Origin: Molossus alvarezi
Taxonomy: Eukaryota > Chordata > Mammalia > Chiroptera > Molossidae
DNA: 64,000 bases
NCBI GenBank assembly: GCA_037176705.1
Contig: CM073898.1
Location: 37,327,488 to 37,391,487, forward strand
Direction: 5' to 3'
Shown here: piece by piece, positions 44,980 through 57,486 of the stretch
How positions within the stretch are numbered: the first letter of the stretch is position 1
Layout of the letters: each line of letters opens with the position of its first letter
The notes under the pieces: generated by a model
What the model saw: the letters and a program-made list of their open reading frames with translations, nothing else
What the model was told of the DNA's origin: nothing
Database searches by the model: none
Position numbers and translations under genes: made by a program

Positions 44980-46515
44980 ATTAATTTGAAAAATAATTCA
45001 GTGTTGGTTAGAAATTATAATATGAGGTGTATTTTGGATAAAGGGAGCAATATGTATAAAGGAGAGCTTATATCTAAATATAAGAAAAATAAGAATTGTG
45101 TGTTTAGGAAAGTTCAAAGAGCTCAACGTGGCTGGAATATTGGATATACCTGGAGGAATGGGGACAGATGAAGTCGGAGCGATGGATGGGGTCATTTTAT
45201 AAAGGTTTTCTGCAACATTGTTTTGGTGAAAAATATTTATCTGTGTTCCTATGAGACATCTCAAGATGCAAGAAATATAGGCATTAGATGTAGGAATTAC
45301 ACCAAAAAATGTAGGTTTTAAATGTAGGAATGTTTTTCATCTGTGTTTTGCAGGTAGGTAATAATTTTAATAGCTTGCACCAATAAGCATGTAGTTAGAG
45401 GGTAGTTCCAATTTTCTAAAAAGCGTACAACTTAAATGGTTAATTTTGAATTTTGGTGCTTTTTTTTTGCTCCAAACCTTTTGTTTTAAATCTCAGGAAA
45501 GAAAATTGTGGACAATAGACATATCTGGTGTTTATTTATACTAATATTTTATTTATATACTAATTCTATTTCCCATTTATTTCTCTAGGTTTCTTTCTAT
45601 GAAATTATGAATGTTAGCTACAGAAATATATAGCTTGATTATCAAAAAACTTGTCAAAAATGGCCATAGGAAGAACTTAAAATTAATATAGATCTTAAAT
45701 AATGATTCAGATACAGATCTTTAAGAAACTGTGGGTTTTTGAGTACATGTGAGATTCATTATGTACTTACCATATTATGAATACTTCCAGTTTAGGGTAG
45801 AATTAGATCATATTCAATTTTACCACATTTTTATCTCATCAAGAAATAGAAGCATGATCTATCTGTCTAGTGCTCATGAAATATTCCAGGAATTCTTTTG
45901 ATGTATCTAAAAAACGTTTCAAGTCATAAATAAAAATATTCCTTGCTTGGAAGGTGGTTAAACACAAAATTAGTACTCCTGAGGGAAGAGAATAAGATGT
46001 CAAATCTCTACCCAGGTGCTCTGATATCTGAAAGCCACAAGGAAACATGAAGTGGGTGAATTGTCTTGAATTTGTATTTGAGACGATGCTCCTCAGTTGA
46101 TAAAAATGGAGCCCCACTTTAGCAGGCTGCAGAGAATTCCCCGTAACCCCCACTCCAAAAATCATTGTATGTTTGCGTAAATGTACACAATTCCTTCTGA
46201 TAAATCAAGTCACTTGGCAAATCCAAATGAGTCTGTTCTCCTTCACCATGACCTCTGCCATTGAGCAGGATCTTATTTCCAAATGGGCTGCTCCAGGAAA
46301 TACAGCTGATGAAAAGCTCTACAGTGGTCCATAATATCTGTTCTGCATGATGACTGCACTCACCAGAAATAAAGCTGGGTATTTACCATTGTAAATATCC
46401 AAGGTTATATGTCCACACAACCTTTGCCCTAGGCTAGACATGGTTCTCAAAACTTCTGAGATTACAGAGAAATGTCTGGGAAAGATGTAAGGAACAGGTA
46501 TATATTGTTTTTCCT
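44980..46515. other. Unassigned non-coding DNA
   Basis: No recognised gene. 45050-45200 has a weak resemblance to minus-strand L2 ('GCTCAACGTGGCTGGAATAT') that I do not call. A 108-codon minus-strand open frame at 45839-46165 has no known motif. Confidence 0.4.
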
Positions 46516-46519
46516 AGAC

Positions 46520-47878
46520 TGGTAGTTCTCAAATTATTGTTCTCAGGACCACTTCACATTCTTAACAATTAGTAACAACCAAAAAAAGCTTTGGTTTTGT
46601 GGGTTGTATCTATTGATAATTACCATATTAGAATTTTAAATATATTTAATAATGTCTAACCCATGACACATTAACATAATTATTTTATAAAAATTATAGC
46701 TTCATTTTGAAACATAAAAGTAGTCAGAAAAATGGCATTGTTTTACATTTTTGCAAATGTCTTTTAATAATAGTCTTAATAGAAGACTACGGATTCTCAG
46801 TCTATTGTAACACTATGTTCTTTTGCTTGAAAGATAGAAAGAAAACCTTATACATATATAGTTGGAAAAGGAAGGAATATTTTAATAGCCTTTTCAGATA
46901 ACTGTGGATATTACTTTTTCATACTATATCCAAACTCAACAAATGCCAACAAATGGTAGTTTCTTGAAGTTTAATTGCAATGCAAAATTTGAAACTATAT
47001 TGATGAAATTTTCATAAATTTGTTATATTAAAATAATTTCTCTAGCTTGTGCTTTGGATGGGTCTTTTACCCGTGCATGATTTGTAATACAGTGCTTTTG
47101 GACATTTGGAACACATTAGTTCATGAGTTACGTAGATCTTCCAAATGATGGCAACTTTTATCATAAAATATCAAAAACTCAAATTCATCAGTATATCACT
47201 GAGTTCATCAAAAAAAGTCTTCAACTACTGAGAAACTGTCAAGCTCACAGAGATAAAGACAAGTTTTCCAAAATTCTAATTCTCACCTGAAATCTCAAAT
47301 TTCATCACTGGCGAAAATTGCTGTGAGTTGTTGATTGAAGAAACAGGCTCACTTCAAATATTTTCATAAAAATGACTGTCTACCAAATACACAAGTCTGA
47401 ATAGCCAGTAATCTATCTGCAGTTCTTTCAAGTAACAACAGCATTCTGTAAATAGGTGGCCCATTCAGCTTTCAACTCCAACGATCACACATATGCTTTC
47501 TCTCAAGACAGCCATCACACTTCAGGGTATACAAAAGTACTCTGGTCATACATTCCATTTTTAACATAAAATATTAAAAAGACATACTCAGAAATCCAAA
47601 TTTAATTAAATTAATATTTTTCACTGCTTCACTGAAGACAGTCCCTCTTCCTTTGAATAACACATGTATGGTGATGGAGAATATAGTTTGATGCTGCTGC
47701 CTTGACCTATGCTACGGTACCAGCAGTTTTGTCATTTCTTTTGCACCATCAGAGCAAATATTAGCACTGTGAAAATGGCAAATAACATTTTAGGATTATT
47801 ATGAAAGTATTCTTAACCTCACAAACCTTTTGAGAGGGTCTCTGAGATCCCAAAGGGACTACGGTTTGGGAACAAGTG
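46520..47878. repeat. hAT-like DNA transposon-derived repeat, about 1.36 kb
   Basis: The left end 'CTGGTAGTTCTCAAATTATT' and the complement of the right end 'CTTGTTCCCAAACCGTAGTC' have the hAT terminal-inverted-repeat style (GTTCTCAAA against GTTCCCAAA). Internal landmarks agree with a known mammalian repeat: 'GGTTTTGTGGGTTGTATCTA', 'TGGCATTGTTTTACATTTTT', 'GCAAATGTCTTTTAATAATA', 'AGTTGGAAAAGGAAGGAATA', 'TTTCAGATAACTGTGGATAT' and near the end 'GAGAGGGTCTCTGAGATCCC'. There is no transposase frame left, so it is non-autonomous or fully decayed. Confidence 0.7.
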
Positions 47879-48119
47879 TCCCTTCTGTTCTTCAAATTAT
47901 TCATGTGACCTCAAACATCCCAGTTTTCCCCTGTATCTCTTGTCTATTTACAAAGCTCATCAAGGTTGAAAATGATAGCAGCCAATCCTAGCTCTCTCTG
48001 CTGCCTGAAACCCAGCTAATGGTTGACTTCACCCTTCTCTAATTGCTAGCAAGTAGATCATCAGACTGATCAGTAAGTTAGAGGTCAGGGCTATTTTGAT
48101 CTGTAACATCTACTTCTGC

Positions 48120-48665
48120 AGAAACTACAAAGCTAAACCATCTGAAGAAAATTATTAAGGTTTCCACTTCTGAGGGTATATCCAAAGAATTAAAAACGGA
48201 ATCTTGAAGAAATATGTGCATGCTTATGTTCATATTCACAATAACCAGGAGGTGGAAGCAACCCAAGTGTCCATTCACAAAAGAATGGATAGACAAAATG
48301 TGCTATATACATACGGTGGAATAGTATGCAGACTTTAAGAAATCCTGCCACATGCTACAACATTGAAGGACATTATGCTAAATGAAATTCGTCAGTCACA
48401 AAAAGATAAATGTTGTCTGATTCCACTTATAAGACAGATTTAAAGTAGTTAAGTGCATAGAAACAGAAAGTAGAATGGTGGTCACCAAGGGCTGGGGGTG
48501 GTAAGGAAAGGGGAAATGTTAGTGGGTATAAAGTTTTATATTTGCAAAATGAAAAAGTTATGAAGATTTGTTTTACAACAACATAAGTATATTTAACACT
48601 TCTAAACAATACACTTAAAAATGATCGAGATGGTCAGTTTTATATTTTTCAACACAATTTATAAA
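48120..48665 (+). repeat. Old L1 3' end
   Basis: 'GGTTTCCACTTCTGAGGGTA', 'GAGGTGGAAGCAACCCAAGT', 'GTCCATTCACAAAAGAATGG', 'GGTGGAATAGTATGCAGACT', 'GACATTATGCTAAATGAAAT' and 'GGTGGTCACCAAGGGCTGGG' trace the ORF2 terminus and 3' UTR of an L1MA/MB-type element. The end near 'AATGATCGAGATGGTC' is followed by a SINE. Confidence 0.85.
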
Positions 48666-48681
48666 AATCAGTTGTAGTTCT

Positions 48682-48945
48682 GCCCTGGCCACTCTGGGTC
48701 AATGGTTAGAAAATCAGCCCATGCATCGTAGGGTCACAAGTTCAATCCCCAGTCATAGGCACGTACCTGGGTTGCAGGTTTGAGCCCTGGCTCTGGTCCA
48801 GGAAAGTGCAGGAGGTAACCAGTCAATGTAAGCAATGTGTCTCTCACACCAATGTTTCGCTCTCTCTCCCCCCTCCACTTCCCACTCTCTAAAAATAAAT
48901 GGAAAAAACATCCTGTGGTGAGGATTAAACAAAAAATAATAATGA
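48682..48945 (+). mobile_element. VES SINE, diverged
   Basis: Head 'GCCCTGGCCACTCTGGGTCA' with a mutated A box, B box 'AGTTCAATCCCC', 'GCACGTACCTGGGTTGCAGG', TC tract and 3' 'AAATGGAAAAAACATCCTGT' block. Imperfect target duplication ATCAGTTGTAGTTCT / ATCAATTGTATTTCT (48667-48681 and 48946-48960) supports an older age. Confidence 0.9.
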
Positions 48946-48960
48946 ATCAATTGTATTTCT

Positions 48961-50335
48961 ATATATCAGCCAAACACAAAATAATGTCCAATGTATGTTT
49001 TCATTCATGTAAAGCACAAAAAAGAGACAAAACTGATCTAACGTCTTTAAGAATGTATCCTCAGATAGTAAAAATATGTGAAGTATGGACGTAATTATCA
49101 AAGGTCAGCACTGAGGCTGCCTTTGGCATGAGAGAGGGGTTTGAGTAAAGGACAGTGAGGAGGTCCTGTCAAGCTGGCAGTGGGGGGAGTTAGGGGTATT
49201 GCATTGCATCCTTTAAGTGTAAATCTATGTATGATGCATTTTTCTGTATGCGTCTTATTTTTTACTACAACAGAAAAATTTAAGAAAGAAACCGAGGCAC
49301 TGAAGTATAGTTTTCTGTATTCACATAACTTTTTAGTAGCAAAGCTATAAAATCCAGGTCTCTGAACAATAGGCCCCATTTTTATAGCTACTTGTAAATA
49401 AACCTTGAGGGATGGGCATTAGGGCCTTAAAGCATTAGACTAGAGAATATCACAATGGTATGTAAGTAATGACAATCAAAAAACACAATTCACAGAAGCC
49501 AAACAACAGCTCAGTTCAACAAAGACTAGCTGAACAGATAAAACGTACCAGACCCTATATTAGATACTGAAAATAGAATAAATAAATAAGACATGTTCCC
49601 AGCTCTCTTTCAAAGCATCGTCTGCGAAGTGTTGCAGGGGTGGGAGGTGGGAATGAGATTGTGGAGGCTCCAAGGACTTCTATTCTGTGGTTCACAGAAT
49701 TCATTAGAATTAATGAGTTAAAAATGGGGAGGTGTAAGAACGGTCTTTCAGGCAAAGAAAAATAACATCAGCAGAGCTGGAATAAAGAAAACTCTCAGTA
49801 TTGTGCCTATTGCAGAACCATGAGGTGTTAGCTAGGAAGTGGTTGAAACAAAGCCAAAGGTAAGTTGAATCCATGTGACATAGGGCCTCAGAGGCCAAGC
49901 AGAGGAGCTCTGGGCATTTAAGAAGATATTTCTTCCTGTCATCTAACAGGTTACCAACTTATAGGGAGTAACATCATGCCAACAACACCTATGAGGCATT
50001 GGGTGTGTTATTTCATCCTTCAAGACCTCGGATTCTTTATTTGCTAAAGAGGCAGCTTACACAAGCTGCCCTCCAAAATCAATCACTCCTAGATCTGTTC
50101 TAAAGTTTTATGAAACTAATTCAGAGCTGGCAAGAAATGTCATTAAAATGTTTCTCTATTTAAAAAAAAAAAAAAAAAAAAAAAACTAATAAAGAGATGT
50201 ATTCTATATACTTCACAGAAAAAAATAGAAAGACCCAGACAAGGGACCAGAAATAAAAATATACCTAAATTGCATTATCAACTGAAAAGATGACAAAATG
50301 AAAATCAAAACTACGTAACGTTCAAAATGCCTCAG
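48961..50335. other. Unassigned DNA with a long A tract
   Basis: No recognised gene. L2-like traces on the minus strand may lie at 49500-49600 and 49770-49930 but are too diverged to call. A run of more than 20 As lies at about 50162-50185. Confidence 0.45.
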
Positions 50336-50344
50336 ACATACAAT

Positions 50345-50550
50345 ATTTCTTGAGCTCTTACTCTGTGCCAGATACTTGTTTACATTATCTCATTGAATCC
50401 TCAACAACCACTGAAATTGGCCTTGTCTTCATTTTAAATATGAGGAATCAGAGGTTTTGTGTAATAAAAAACCCAAACTCCACAGCAAGGAGGTGGCAGA
50501 AGGGTTGTTATGCAGGTCTGTTTGCCTGAAATCTAACTCTCTCCTCGGGT
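50345..50550 (-). repeat. MIR SINE
   Basis: Reversed MIR order: 'CTTGAGCTCTTACTCTGTGC', 'TTATCTCATTGAATCCTCAA', 'CATTTTAAATATGAGGAATC', 'CAGCAAGGAGGTGGCAGAAG', 'CAGGTCTGTTTGCC'. Nearly full length. Confidence 0.85.
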
Positions 50551-51298
50551 TTTTAATATTAGGATTCCCATTTAAGTAAGTACAAAGAACATGTTATTTC
50601 TTGAGAATTCATATACTAAATTTACATAAGATCCAATATTTCCTTTCTCAATTCTAGACACTGTTTATGTTTCACTTTGCATGCTTAGAAAAATGTGAAA
50701 ACATTACAATAATAGCTTTTAGCAACTGAATTACTGTTTATCCAGAAATTATCTGTTCAGAAGAAATAAAATTATATTTACAATGCCCAGGCTATACCCA
50801 AAGTGCTTTTAATCAGCCCAAAATGGTTTTAAGCAGTCACTCTGAGTTTATTTATGTGTTTAAATAAGCATTGGAACACTAACCAGAAAAAAAGAATTAT
50901 ACGAAGATTAAATTAAGAGGCTCCTTGAAATAACAATCCACAAGGCAGTCATAGACACTAACAAAACCTCTCAAGGATTATTTCCAAGGAAGGAAAATAA
51001 AGATCCTGAGGCCTTAGTTGTTGCTACTGAACAAAAAAGCAAATAATCAAATGAAGTAATCAAGGTAATTCCAGTGATTATTCACGGGAGATAAGTGCTT
51101 GGTTCAGCCATTAGCTTTTCCCCACCTTCAGATCAAAAAATGCTTCCCCCACTAAATCTAACATATTTAATTCTACGTTGGGCCTTTCAGGTTCCTAACC
51201 AGCTAAAGTCATGTGATGAGCATGACAGCAGGAAGAACAGTAAACGCTGCAGCAAGAGTATGAGACAGGCACTGCATGGAGCATCAGACCTTAACCTG
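50551..51298. other. Unassigned non-coding DNA
   Basis: No recognised gene or repeat. Confidence 0.45.
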
Positions 51299-51299
51299 A

Positions 51300-51462
51300 C
51301 AGTGGTTCCCAAGCTTGAGTGTCCATCAGAATCCCCTTCAGGGCGAGTTAAAGCACAGGTTCCCAAACCTCACCCCCAGAGCTTCTGATTCAGTAGGTCA
51401 AGGCAGGGCCCAAGCATGTTTATTTCCATTACCCTTCCTGGTGATACTCTCTGAGAAACATA
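51300..51462 (+). repeat. hAT-Charlie MITE (MER5/MER20-like)
   Basis: 'CAGTGGTTCCCAAGCTTGAG', 'GTCCATCAGAATCCCC', 'CCCCAGAGCTTCTGATTCAG', 'CAGTAGGTCAAGGCAGGGCC' and a 3' 'TGGTGATACTCTCTGAGAA' fit this MITE group. Exact family not decided. Confidence 0.75.
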
Positions 51463-51679
51463 ACCATGCTTGGTCTTGGAAGCAAAGCCCCCCGAGTCTC
51501 ATTGTTTATACAGGACTATCTTTCAGGTGTGTAGTGAACAGAAATAAGCAGATGTTCTTAGTTATTTGCTACATGTAAAATTAATCAAACCTTAATGGCT
51601 TGAAAGATTAATTGATAGTGTTAAGTTTAGCCAGAATTCTAATTTTCATTTCTGCCAAAAAGGTGTAATAAAAAATCAT

Positions 51680-51930
51680 AGCATCTATTCAGGGGTTACT
51701 ATATGCTAGGAACTGTGCTAAGTATTTTCTTTTTTATATAGTATTTCATTTGATCATTATTAAAAATCTAATAAAAAATGCCATCATTACTCTTATTCCC
51801 AATTTAATAATAAATGTGTATACATTAGATTAAATCACTAGCCCAAGTTCACACAGTTAATAGTGATGGAAACAAGTTTCAGCCCAGGAAGTCTGACTCC
51901 AGAGTTGGAGCTTTATTGCCTCATATTCTG
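51680..51930 (-). repeat. MIR SINE
   Basis: 'CTATATGCTAGGAACTGTGC', 'TAAGTATTTTC', 'CATTTGATCATTATTAAAAA', 'CCCAAGTTCACACAGTTAAT', 'GAAGTCTGACTCCAGAGTTG' follow MIR in reverse. Confidence 0.85.
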
Positions 51931-52032
51931 TGGGCTCCTGAGTAAATGACACTGTGACTATCAGCAATAAAAACTGTGTCTGAAATTCTAAATTCAAATG
52001 TGAAACTCTACACTTTAAAACGATATCAGAGC

Positions 52033-52262
52033 GCCCGGCTGGTGTGGGTCAGTGGGTGGCACATCGTCCCATGGACTAAGAGGTCCCAGTTCGCTCTGGG
52101 TGGGTACACATGCCCAGGTTGTGGGCTCGATCCCCAGTGGGGGGCATGCAGGAGGCAGCCAATCGATCTTATCTCTCATTGATGTTTCTATCTCTCTCTC
52201 TCTCTCTCCCCCTTCCTCTCTCTCTAAAAACAAAATAAGAATAAATAATAAAAATATTTTTC
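52033..52262 (+). mobile_element. VES SINE ('CCGGCTGGTGTGG' subfamily)
   Basis: Head 'GCCCGGCTGGTGTGGGTCAG', B-box region 'AGTTCGCTCTGG' (mutated), 'CACATGCCCAGGTTGTGGGC', 'GGCATGCAGGAGGCAGCC', a long TC tract and an A-rich tail. Flanking duplications not clear. Confidence 0.92.
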
Positions 52263-52264
52263 AA

Positions 52265-52985
52265 AAAAAATGCGGCCAAAGCATGAAATAATTTAGGGAA
52301 TGAACATAGGCACAGATTTGCACAGAATGCCAGAGCCCCTGTACCACAAGAACGTGTCGTGGTTAGGCCACCGTGCATTTAAAAGGGAAAGCCTGGTTTG
52401 CAGAAAATTTATGGAGCTAAACTGGCCATTCTTAGGTTAGGTTTCTTCGTAAGACTTTCTTCATTTTCACTGAAATTTCAATTTCTGTGTTAGATAAAAC
52501 AGCTGTGAGAGCAAAATGGTGCCTGGGCAGTTGAGAGCAAGGAAATGCTCAAAGGGCACAGGAAGCTCAGTCATGTTCAGGGTACACTAATGCCTTCAGT
52601 GTTCCAAGGCCAAAGCGAGGGTCCCAGCAGGTGGACGTGGTTCACAGACAGGGAAGCACCCGGGGTAGTTGTAATCAGGTGTCCAGGCAACAGACAGGGA
52701 TCATCAGGGAGATGTGGTCACATATATTATGTCTGCATTGGGGCTAGAGAAAAACAGGGTAGCAGAATTTAAAAAAAAAAAAAAAAATCTCATCTTAGGA
52801 ACTACAACACCTAGAGATAAAGTGTGACTCAGGAGAATGTGATGAAAATATCATTGATCATAACTGAAGGTTCAAATTTCAGGTAAGGTGAAACTAAAAT
52901 AAGATTTAAAGCTACCTACCTAAGAATTTATTGGCCAGCAGATCATAACTGGGGTTGGGGACAACAACAAAATATCAGAGTTGAA
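52265..52985. other. Unassigned non-coding DNA
   Basis: No recognised gene. An A run lies at 52771-52787. 52500-52740 is GC-richer and carries a 75-codon open frame with no known motif. Confidence 0.45.
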
Positions 52986-52989
52986 TTTC

Positions 52990-53245
52990 GCCAGCTGAGA
53001 TAGACGAAACAAGCGAGAAATGCAGGGGGTCCTCTAAAAGCTGGAGAAGTCAACAGATCCTCCCTGTGAGCCTACGGAGAGGGAGGAAAGACAAGCAGGC
53101 TTGCTGATACCTCATCTTTGAACCCAGTAAAATGTATTTCAAACTTCTGACCTCCAGAACTATAAGATAATAAATTTATGTCATTTTGTTGCAGTAAATC
53201 TGTGGTGATTTATTACAACATCAATTGGAAACTAAAACAATCAGA
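52990..53245 (+). repeat. MaLR/MLT-type LTR, 3' part
   Basis: Ends with 'AACTTCTGACCTCCAGAACT', 'ATAAGATAATAAATTTATGT', 'CTGTGGTGATTTATTACAAC' and 'TTGGAAACTAAAACA', the conserved 3' end of this LTR group in sense orientation. The AATAAA there is the LTR polyadenylation signal. Confidence 0.75.
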
Positions 53246-53489
53246 GATAAAGAACATGGTAAGCAAAAATATGGGTAAAAGAATAGATTTTTCCTTGTTG
53301 TCTAAAGTTTTAAGTTATGTTTTATGGTTGAAACAAAATTGTAACTGTCTGATATGGTTCTAAATGTATGCAAAAGAAATATTCAGAATTATTATAAATA
53401 GTTATATTATAAGATAATCTAAAATATAATCATTAATATATAATATAAACAAGCATAGTATAAATAGGGAAGATAAAAAATGTAACGGG

Positions 53490-56400
53490 AAGTAAAGTTT
53501 CTATACTGCACTCAATGTGATAAAATGATGATACCAGTAGACTCTGATAAGTTTTGTATATACAATGCTATACCTAGCACAATCACTAAAATAGTTATAT
53601 AAAGAGATATACTCAAAAACACTATAAAGAAATCAAAAGGGAATTCTAAAAAAATGTTCAAGTAACTACATAAAGGCATGGAAAATAAAAGAGAAAACTA
53701 AGACAATGAAAAACAGAAAAACCAATATTAAAATAACAGACTTCAACCCTAACATATCAATAATTATATTAAGTATAAATTGTCTAAACACATTGATTAA
53801 AAGACAGAAACTAACAGAATGGATTTTAAAAATGACCCAACCATGTGCTGTGAATCTCTGAATGGCTGTGAATTTCTGCAGAAATCACTTCCAGTATAAT
53901 TGTACAGACTGGTTGAAAGTAAACGAATGGAAAAAGATGTAACATGAAAACATTAATCAAAAGAAAGCACAAATGGCTATATTAACATCAAATAAAGTAG
54001 GCTTCAGAGCAAAGAAAATTACCAGAGATAAAAAGAGATATCATTTAATGACAAAAGTGTCAGTCCACCAAGAAAACATAGCAATCCTCAGTATGCATCA
54101 AACAAGAGAACTATAAAAGATATGAAGCAAACACTAACAAAACTAAAAGGAGAAATAGACAAATCCACAATTAAAGTAGGAGATAGCAACACCCTCTCTC
54201 AACAACTGCAAGAATAACTAAATATAAAATTAGAGAGGATATAGAAGACCTCAGTAACACCATTAACCAACAGTATCTAATCAACACTTACAGAACACTC
54301 CACCCAATAAAAGCAGAATATACATTATTTTCCATTGACCATTTACCAGGATAGACCACATAGCCAGCCATAAAACAACCTTCAGCAAATTTAAAAGAAT
54401 TAAATCATATAAGTGTACTTTCTGATCACAATAAAATCAAATTAGAAATTAATAACAGAAAGGTGACAGAAATATTTTGAAACACTTGGAAACTAATGAA
54501 CACATTTATAAATAATCCATGAGTAAATAGAAAGTCTCAAGGAAACTGAAAAATGCACTAAAATGAAAATACAACATGTCAAAGTTTGTGGGGCACTGTT
54601 AAAGCAGTATTGAAAGTCAAATTTATAAACTAAATACATAGGTTAGAAATTAAGAAAAGTCACACATCAAATCTAAACTACCCCCTCAAAAACCTATAAA
54701 AAGACGAGAAAAATAAACCCAAAGCAAGCAAGAACAAGAAAATGATAAAGAGCAGAAATCAATGGAATTGAAAGTAAGAGAACACTAGAGAAAATCATGA
54801 TATAAAGAGTTGGTTCCTTGAAAAGCTCAATAAAATTGATAAACCTCCAGCAAAATGAACAAATTTTACAAAATGAAGATACAAATTACAAACACAAGGA
54901 TTGAAACAGGGGATATCATTATACATCTTGCAGACATTAAACAGACGTCTAAGGAAATACTACAAACAACCCTACACATGAAATTGGCCAGTTTCTTTAA
55001 AAGCACAAACTACCACAACATACCCAATATGAAAGAGATCATTTGACCAGCCCTTTAAACTACTAAGGAAACTGAATTTATAATTCAAATACCCACAAAT
55101 AAAAGAAATTTCAAAGCCTCAATGGTTTCACTGAAGAATTCTACCATATGTTGAAAGAAAAATTAACACCAGTCCTTGCCGGTTTTGCTGAGCGGCTGGA
55201 GCATCGGCCTTCGGACCAGAGTGTCCCGGGTTCAGTTCCTGCTAGGGTCACGTACCAAAAAAAAAAAAAAAAAAAAAAAATTAACACCAATTCTCCATGA
55301 TCTCTTCTAGAAAACAGAAGAGACCATTTCCCATTTCATTTTAGGAAGACGGTATTACACATATACTAATACAAGACAAAGACAACACCAAAAGAGAAAA
55401 CTACAGACCAATATCCTTCATGGATATAGACGCAAACCCCTATAATATAAATAGGAAATAGACTATAACAAAATGTAAAAATAATTAAAGACCAAGTGGG
55501 GGTTATAAGGGGATCCAAAACGGACTCAATATTTGAAAACTAATAATATAAACTACCATATAAACAGGCTAAAAAAGAAAAATAACAATTACCATAGCAA
55601 TCAATAAAGATATAATTAAATTATATCTTATCTTAAAAAAAGAAAAAGTATGTGACAACATTTAACGCCCAATAATAATAAAAACTGTAAGAAAAATAGG
55701 AATAGAGGGGAACTTTCTCAACCTGATCAACAGCTTGTACAAAAGCCTACAATAAACATTGTACCTAATGGTGCCAGACTGAAATGCTTTTCCCCTAAGA
55801 TCGGGAATGACATACAAATGCCCATTCTCACCACTCTTTTTCACTGTAGTATCAGAAGTCCTAGTCACTGTATTAAGGAAATAAAAGCATGCAGATGGGA
55901 AAGAAAGCAGTAAAACTATCCCGATTTGCAAATGACACAATTGTCTATATAGAAAATTTTAAGGAATCTACAAAATATATCTAAAACAAATGAGTTTAGT
56001 AAGATCACAGTATACAAGATAAACATACAAAATTAATAGCATGTCTATAGACTAACAACAAACAAGTACACAACATTAAAAATACAATACCACTTACAAT
56101 CTCTAAAATAAAACTTAGATGTAAATCTAACTAAACAGGTAAAGACTTGTGTGCTGAAAACTACTAAATGAGACAATGTGTTCATGGACTGGAAAATTCA
56201 AAATAATAAAGATGTCAAGTTCTAATTCCTCTCCAAATTAATATGGAAAAACAAAGAAACTAGAATTACTAAAAAATTTTGATAGAGAGTTAAATAGAAG
56301 GAATCTGTCTAACCAATTTTAAGACTTAATTTATAGCTATAGTAATCCAAACTGTGTGATATTGTCAGAGGGATAGATATAGATCAAAGAAACAAAACAG

Positions 56401-56865
56401 AAAACCCAGAAATAGACCCACACAAATATCCCAACTGATGCTGACAAAGGTGCAATTCAATGAAGATAACTTTTCAACAAATGGTGCATCCATAGGTTTA
56501 AAAAAAAAATCTTGATTTAAGTATCATCCCTTACACAAAAATTAACTCAAAATAGATCACAGATGTTAAAGCACGACTATAAAATATTTAGAAAAAGAAA
56601 CATAGGAAAAAGTGTTCAAAATCCAACACTAGGCAGAGTTCTTAAACTCCTGAACAGCTAAAATAAAATATAGTGACAATACCTTTGCTAGCAAGAGTGC
56701 AAAGAAATTGGATCACTCATGCACTGCTGGTGGGAAAGTAAAAGCGGTGCAGCCAATCTGGAAAAGTCAGGTACTTTCTTTTATAAAATTTAAACTTGCA
56801 GCCACTATACTACACAGCAGTTGCAAGCCTGGGCATTCATTCCAAAGAAATAAAGACACATGTTC
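53490..56865 (+). repeat. Decayed L1 (inter-ORF region and most of ORF2)
   Basis: A 3.4-kb L1MA/MB-like copy. It begins in the region before ORF2 ('GGGAAGTAAAGTTTCTATAC', 'CAAAAACACTATAAAGAAAT'), passes through endonuclease blocks ('CTAACATATCAATAATTATA', 'GGAGAAATAGACAAATCCAC', 'GAACACTCCACCCAATAAAA'), the linker ('TTGTGGGGCACTG', 'AAAGAGTTGGTTCCTTGAAA') and RT blocks ('TCAATGGTTTCACTGAAGAA', 'ACAGACCAATATCCTTCATG', 'AAACTATCCCGATTTGCAAA'). The tail part 'CACTGCTGGTGGGAAAGTAA' ends at a partial SINE. It is full of stops and indels. A short SINE sits inside it at 55172. Confidence 0.9.
55172..55275 (+). mobile_element. Very short VES-like SINE (tRNA-like head plus poly-A)
   Basis: The tRNA-like head runs from 'CCTTGCCGGTTTTGCTGAG' through the B box 'GGTTCAGTTCC' to 'AGGGTCACGTACC', then a run of As. 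The 14-bp target duplication AAAAATTAACACCA (55158-55171 and 55276-55289) proves a complete insertion. Same end point as the element at 15739. Confidence 0.92.
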
Positions 56866-56915
56866 ACCCTGGCCGGTTTGGCTCAGTGGTTAGAACATCA
56901 GCTCATGGACTGGAG
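56866..56915 (+). mobile_element. VES SINE, 3'-truncated fragment
   Basis: 'CACCCTGGCCGGTTTGGCTC' to about 'GGACTGGAGGGTC'. The tRNA-like head is cut off before the B box is complete, without a poly-A tail, so a deletion is more likely than a short insertion. Confidence 0.8.
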
Positions 56916-57480
56916 GGTCTTGAGATTATCTTGGGATTTGAAAAAAACATTTAGTAGCTACACATTGCCTAAGCTGTTTGCCTATCTTCTACAATGAGTT
57001 CTCTTTAGGACACAATTTTAGATCAAAAAAAGATGGGTAATATACTAGACTTCTGAATATTACCAGGAACAAGATTTCTCTCGCCCCAGGCCTAAAGACA
57101 GAATCTGATTGGCAGCACTAATCAAAGAAAAGTGCACTGATCAAGGAGAGGGAAATGTGTTAGGTTAAGTAATGAATGTGTAAAATGTATTTGATTAGAG
57201 GTTTTTAAAAAGAGTAGTTATCGTTATAAAACACTGCATATTTGAAAGTAGTTTGCATGTTTCTTTTATAAAATTACAATGTGTTATATCAATAGAACCA
57301 GATAAGCATTATTCATCCCTCAAGAAGAACGTGTCTTAAGAAAAATGAATCATGATAAAAAGGAAGTGAATGTTCAGCTTTGACATCCTTGTAATCATAA
57401 GTGAAAAGAAGCATTGGGATAAGTTAATACAGAGGACAATTAACAAAATCATATAAGGAAAGATTTACAATGTAGATTCA
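56916..57480. other. Unassigned AT-rich non-coding DNA
   Basis: No recognised gene or repeat. Confidence 0.45.
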
Positions 57481-57486
57481 AAGTAT

